In this document: in pieces, positions 63,372-64,000 of the stretch | Layout: each line of letters opens with the position of its first letter | Numbering within the stretch: the first letter of the stretch is position 1 | Assembly: GCF_035918095.1 (NCBI RefSeq) | Contig: NZ_CP109137.1 | Span: 434,001-498,000 of the forward strand | DNA from: Streptomyces sp. NBC_01750 | GTDB taxonomy: Bacteria; Actinomycetota; Actinomycetes; Streptomycetales; Streptomycetaceae | Direction of reading: 5' to 3' | Length of the DNA: 64,000 nt | The notes under the pieces: model-generated | What the model was told of the DNA's origin: nothing | The model's database searches: none | What the model saw: the letters and a program-made list of their open reading frames with translations, nothing else | Program-made: the position numbers and the translations under genes

Positions 63372-64000
63372 CATCGCCGAGGAGTTGAACCGCTGGTTCG
63401 AGGAGGGCCGGGACTTCGCTGTCGCCACCGTCGTGGCCGTCGGCGGCAGCGCCCCGCGCGGTCCGGGCGCCGCCCTGGCCGTCGACAGTCACGGCACCGC
63501 CATCGGTTCCGTCTCCGGCGGTTGTGTGGAAGGGACCGTGTACGACCTGTGCGTCCAGGCGCTCCAGGACGGCCGGACGGTGCGGATGCGGTTCGGATAC
63601 AGCGACGAGGACGCCTTCGCGGTGGGACTCACCTGCGGCGGCGTCATCGAAGTCCTGGTCACGCCGGTGCGCGCGGACGCGCCGGTGTTCCGGGCAGGGG
63701 TGTCGGCCGCGGACCGAGGAGAGGCGGCGGCACTCGTACGGGTGGCCTGGGGCCCGGGCGAACTGCTTGGCTGTGCGCTGCTCGTTCACCCCGACGGATC
63801 GTACGAGGGAAGCCTCGACGGACATCCGGATCTGGACCGGACGGCGGCGGAGGGGGCCCGCGCGATGCTGGACACCGGCCGCACCGGCACCGTCGAGATC
63901 GCGGAGGACGGGTCGCGCTGCCCGGGCGGCATAACGCTGTTCGTGGAGTCGAGTGTGCCGCCACCCCGGATGATCGTCTTCGGCGCCGTGGACTTCGCGA
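63364..64000 (+). CDS. XdhC family molybdenum-cofactor maturation protein, partial (runs off right edge)
   Basis: The first 212 codons of an XdhC/PaoD-like factor. VLDIAEELNRWFEEGRDFAV, then ATVVAVGGSAPRGPGAALAV and SGGCVEGTVYDLC, and LTCGGVIEVLVTPV match the XdhC N-terminal domain; PPPRMIVFGAVDFA is the beginning of its Rossmann domain. XdhC proteins bind and sulfurate the Mo cofactor and insert it into the large subunit. GTG at 63364 overlaps the previous stop by 8 bases, after GGGGGGAG. It confirms that the operon encodes its own cofactor chaperone. Confidence 0.9.
   Translation, partial: MLDIAEELNRWFEEGRDFAVATVVAVGGSAPRGPGAALAVDSHGTAIGSVSGGCVEGTVYDLCVQALQDGRTVRMRFGYSDEDAFAVGLTCGGVIEVLVTPVRADAPVFRAGVSAADRGEAAALVRVAWGPGELLGCALLVHPDGSYEGSLDGHPDLDRTAAEGARAMLDTGRTGTVEIAEDGSRCPGGITLFVESSVPPPRMIVFGAVDFA

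Overview
The window is high-GC DNA with actinomycete codon use, GTG/TTG starts, AGGAG-type ribosome binding sites and many families typical of Streptomyces (DUF6230 proteins, VanW proteins, SpoIIE-type phosphatases, ECF42 sigma factors, I36 inhibitors, MmyB-type XRE regulators). Many regulator/enzyme pairs, one biosynthetic cluster and many broken transposases and gene tails suggest an accessory region, probably a chromosome arm of Streptomyces or a close relative. The genus call is inference from gene content only.

1-10 kb: a DUF6230 start, a frameshifted LysR gene divergent from an SDR, an MBL-fold hydrolase, a secreted copper-radical (galactose-oxidase-type) enzyme with two discoidin/CBM32 domains, a GNAT enzyme between IS tails, and an SDR/TetR divergent pair with two clear operators. 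10-19 kb: stand-alone trpD, AraC regulator, tandem SnoaL-like protein, F420/flavin PPOX enzyme, alpha/beta hydrolase, I36-type inhibitor and a VanW membrane protein. 19-38 kb: a UvrA-like ABC protein, VOC proteins, a Tat lipoprotein hydrolase, a TMEM175-like channel, a YciI/ECF42 pair, an SDR behind an XRE regulator, a hydrolase/TetR divergent pair, a Ser/Thr kinase with an extracellular sensor and an I36-like secreted protein.

38-47 kb is the centrepiece: a compact cluster with both enzymes for L-2,3-diaminopropionate (SbnA and SbnB types), a SyrP/TauD-like oxygenase, a free-standing adenylation-carrier NRPS and a separate membrane protein with its own carrier domain and the six-TM, three-domain layout of epsilon-poly-lysine synthetase (Pls/PosA). 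It reads as a split Pls-type assembly line for a diaminopropionate-based (possibly hydroxylated) oligomer.

47-58 kb: a tiny LuxR-type HTH protein, a PAS-GAF-SpoIIE phosphatase-kinase, three small exported Gly-rich low-complexity proteins (two sharing a copied upstream region, either side of an intact IS630-type element), a second Ser/Thr kinase, a 58-aa membrane protein and a broken ricin-type lectin gene. 58-64 kb: a TetR gene with two palindromic operators divergent from a PaoABCD-like molybdenum aldehyde oxidoreductase operon, which runs off the right edge inside the XdhC-family gene.

No rRNA, convincing tRNA or CRISPR array was seen.
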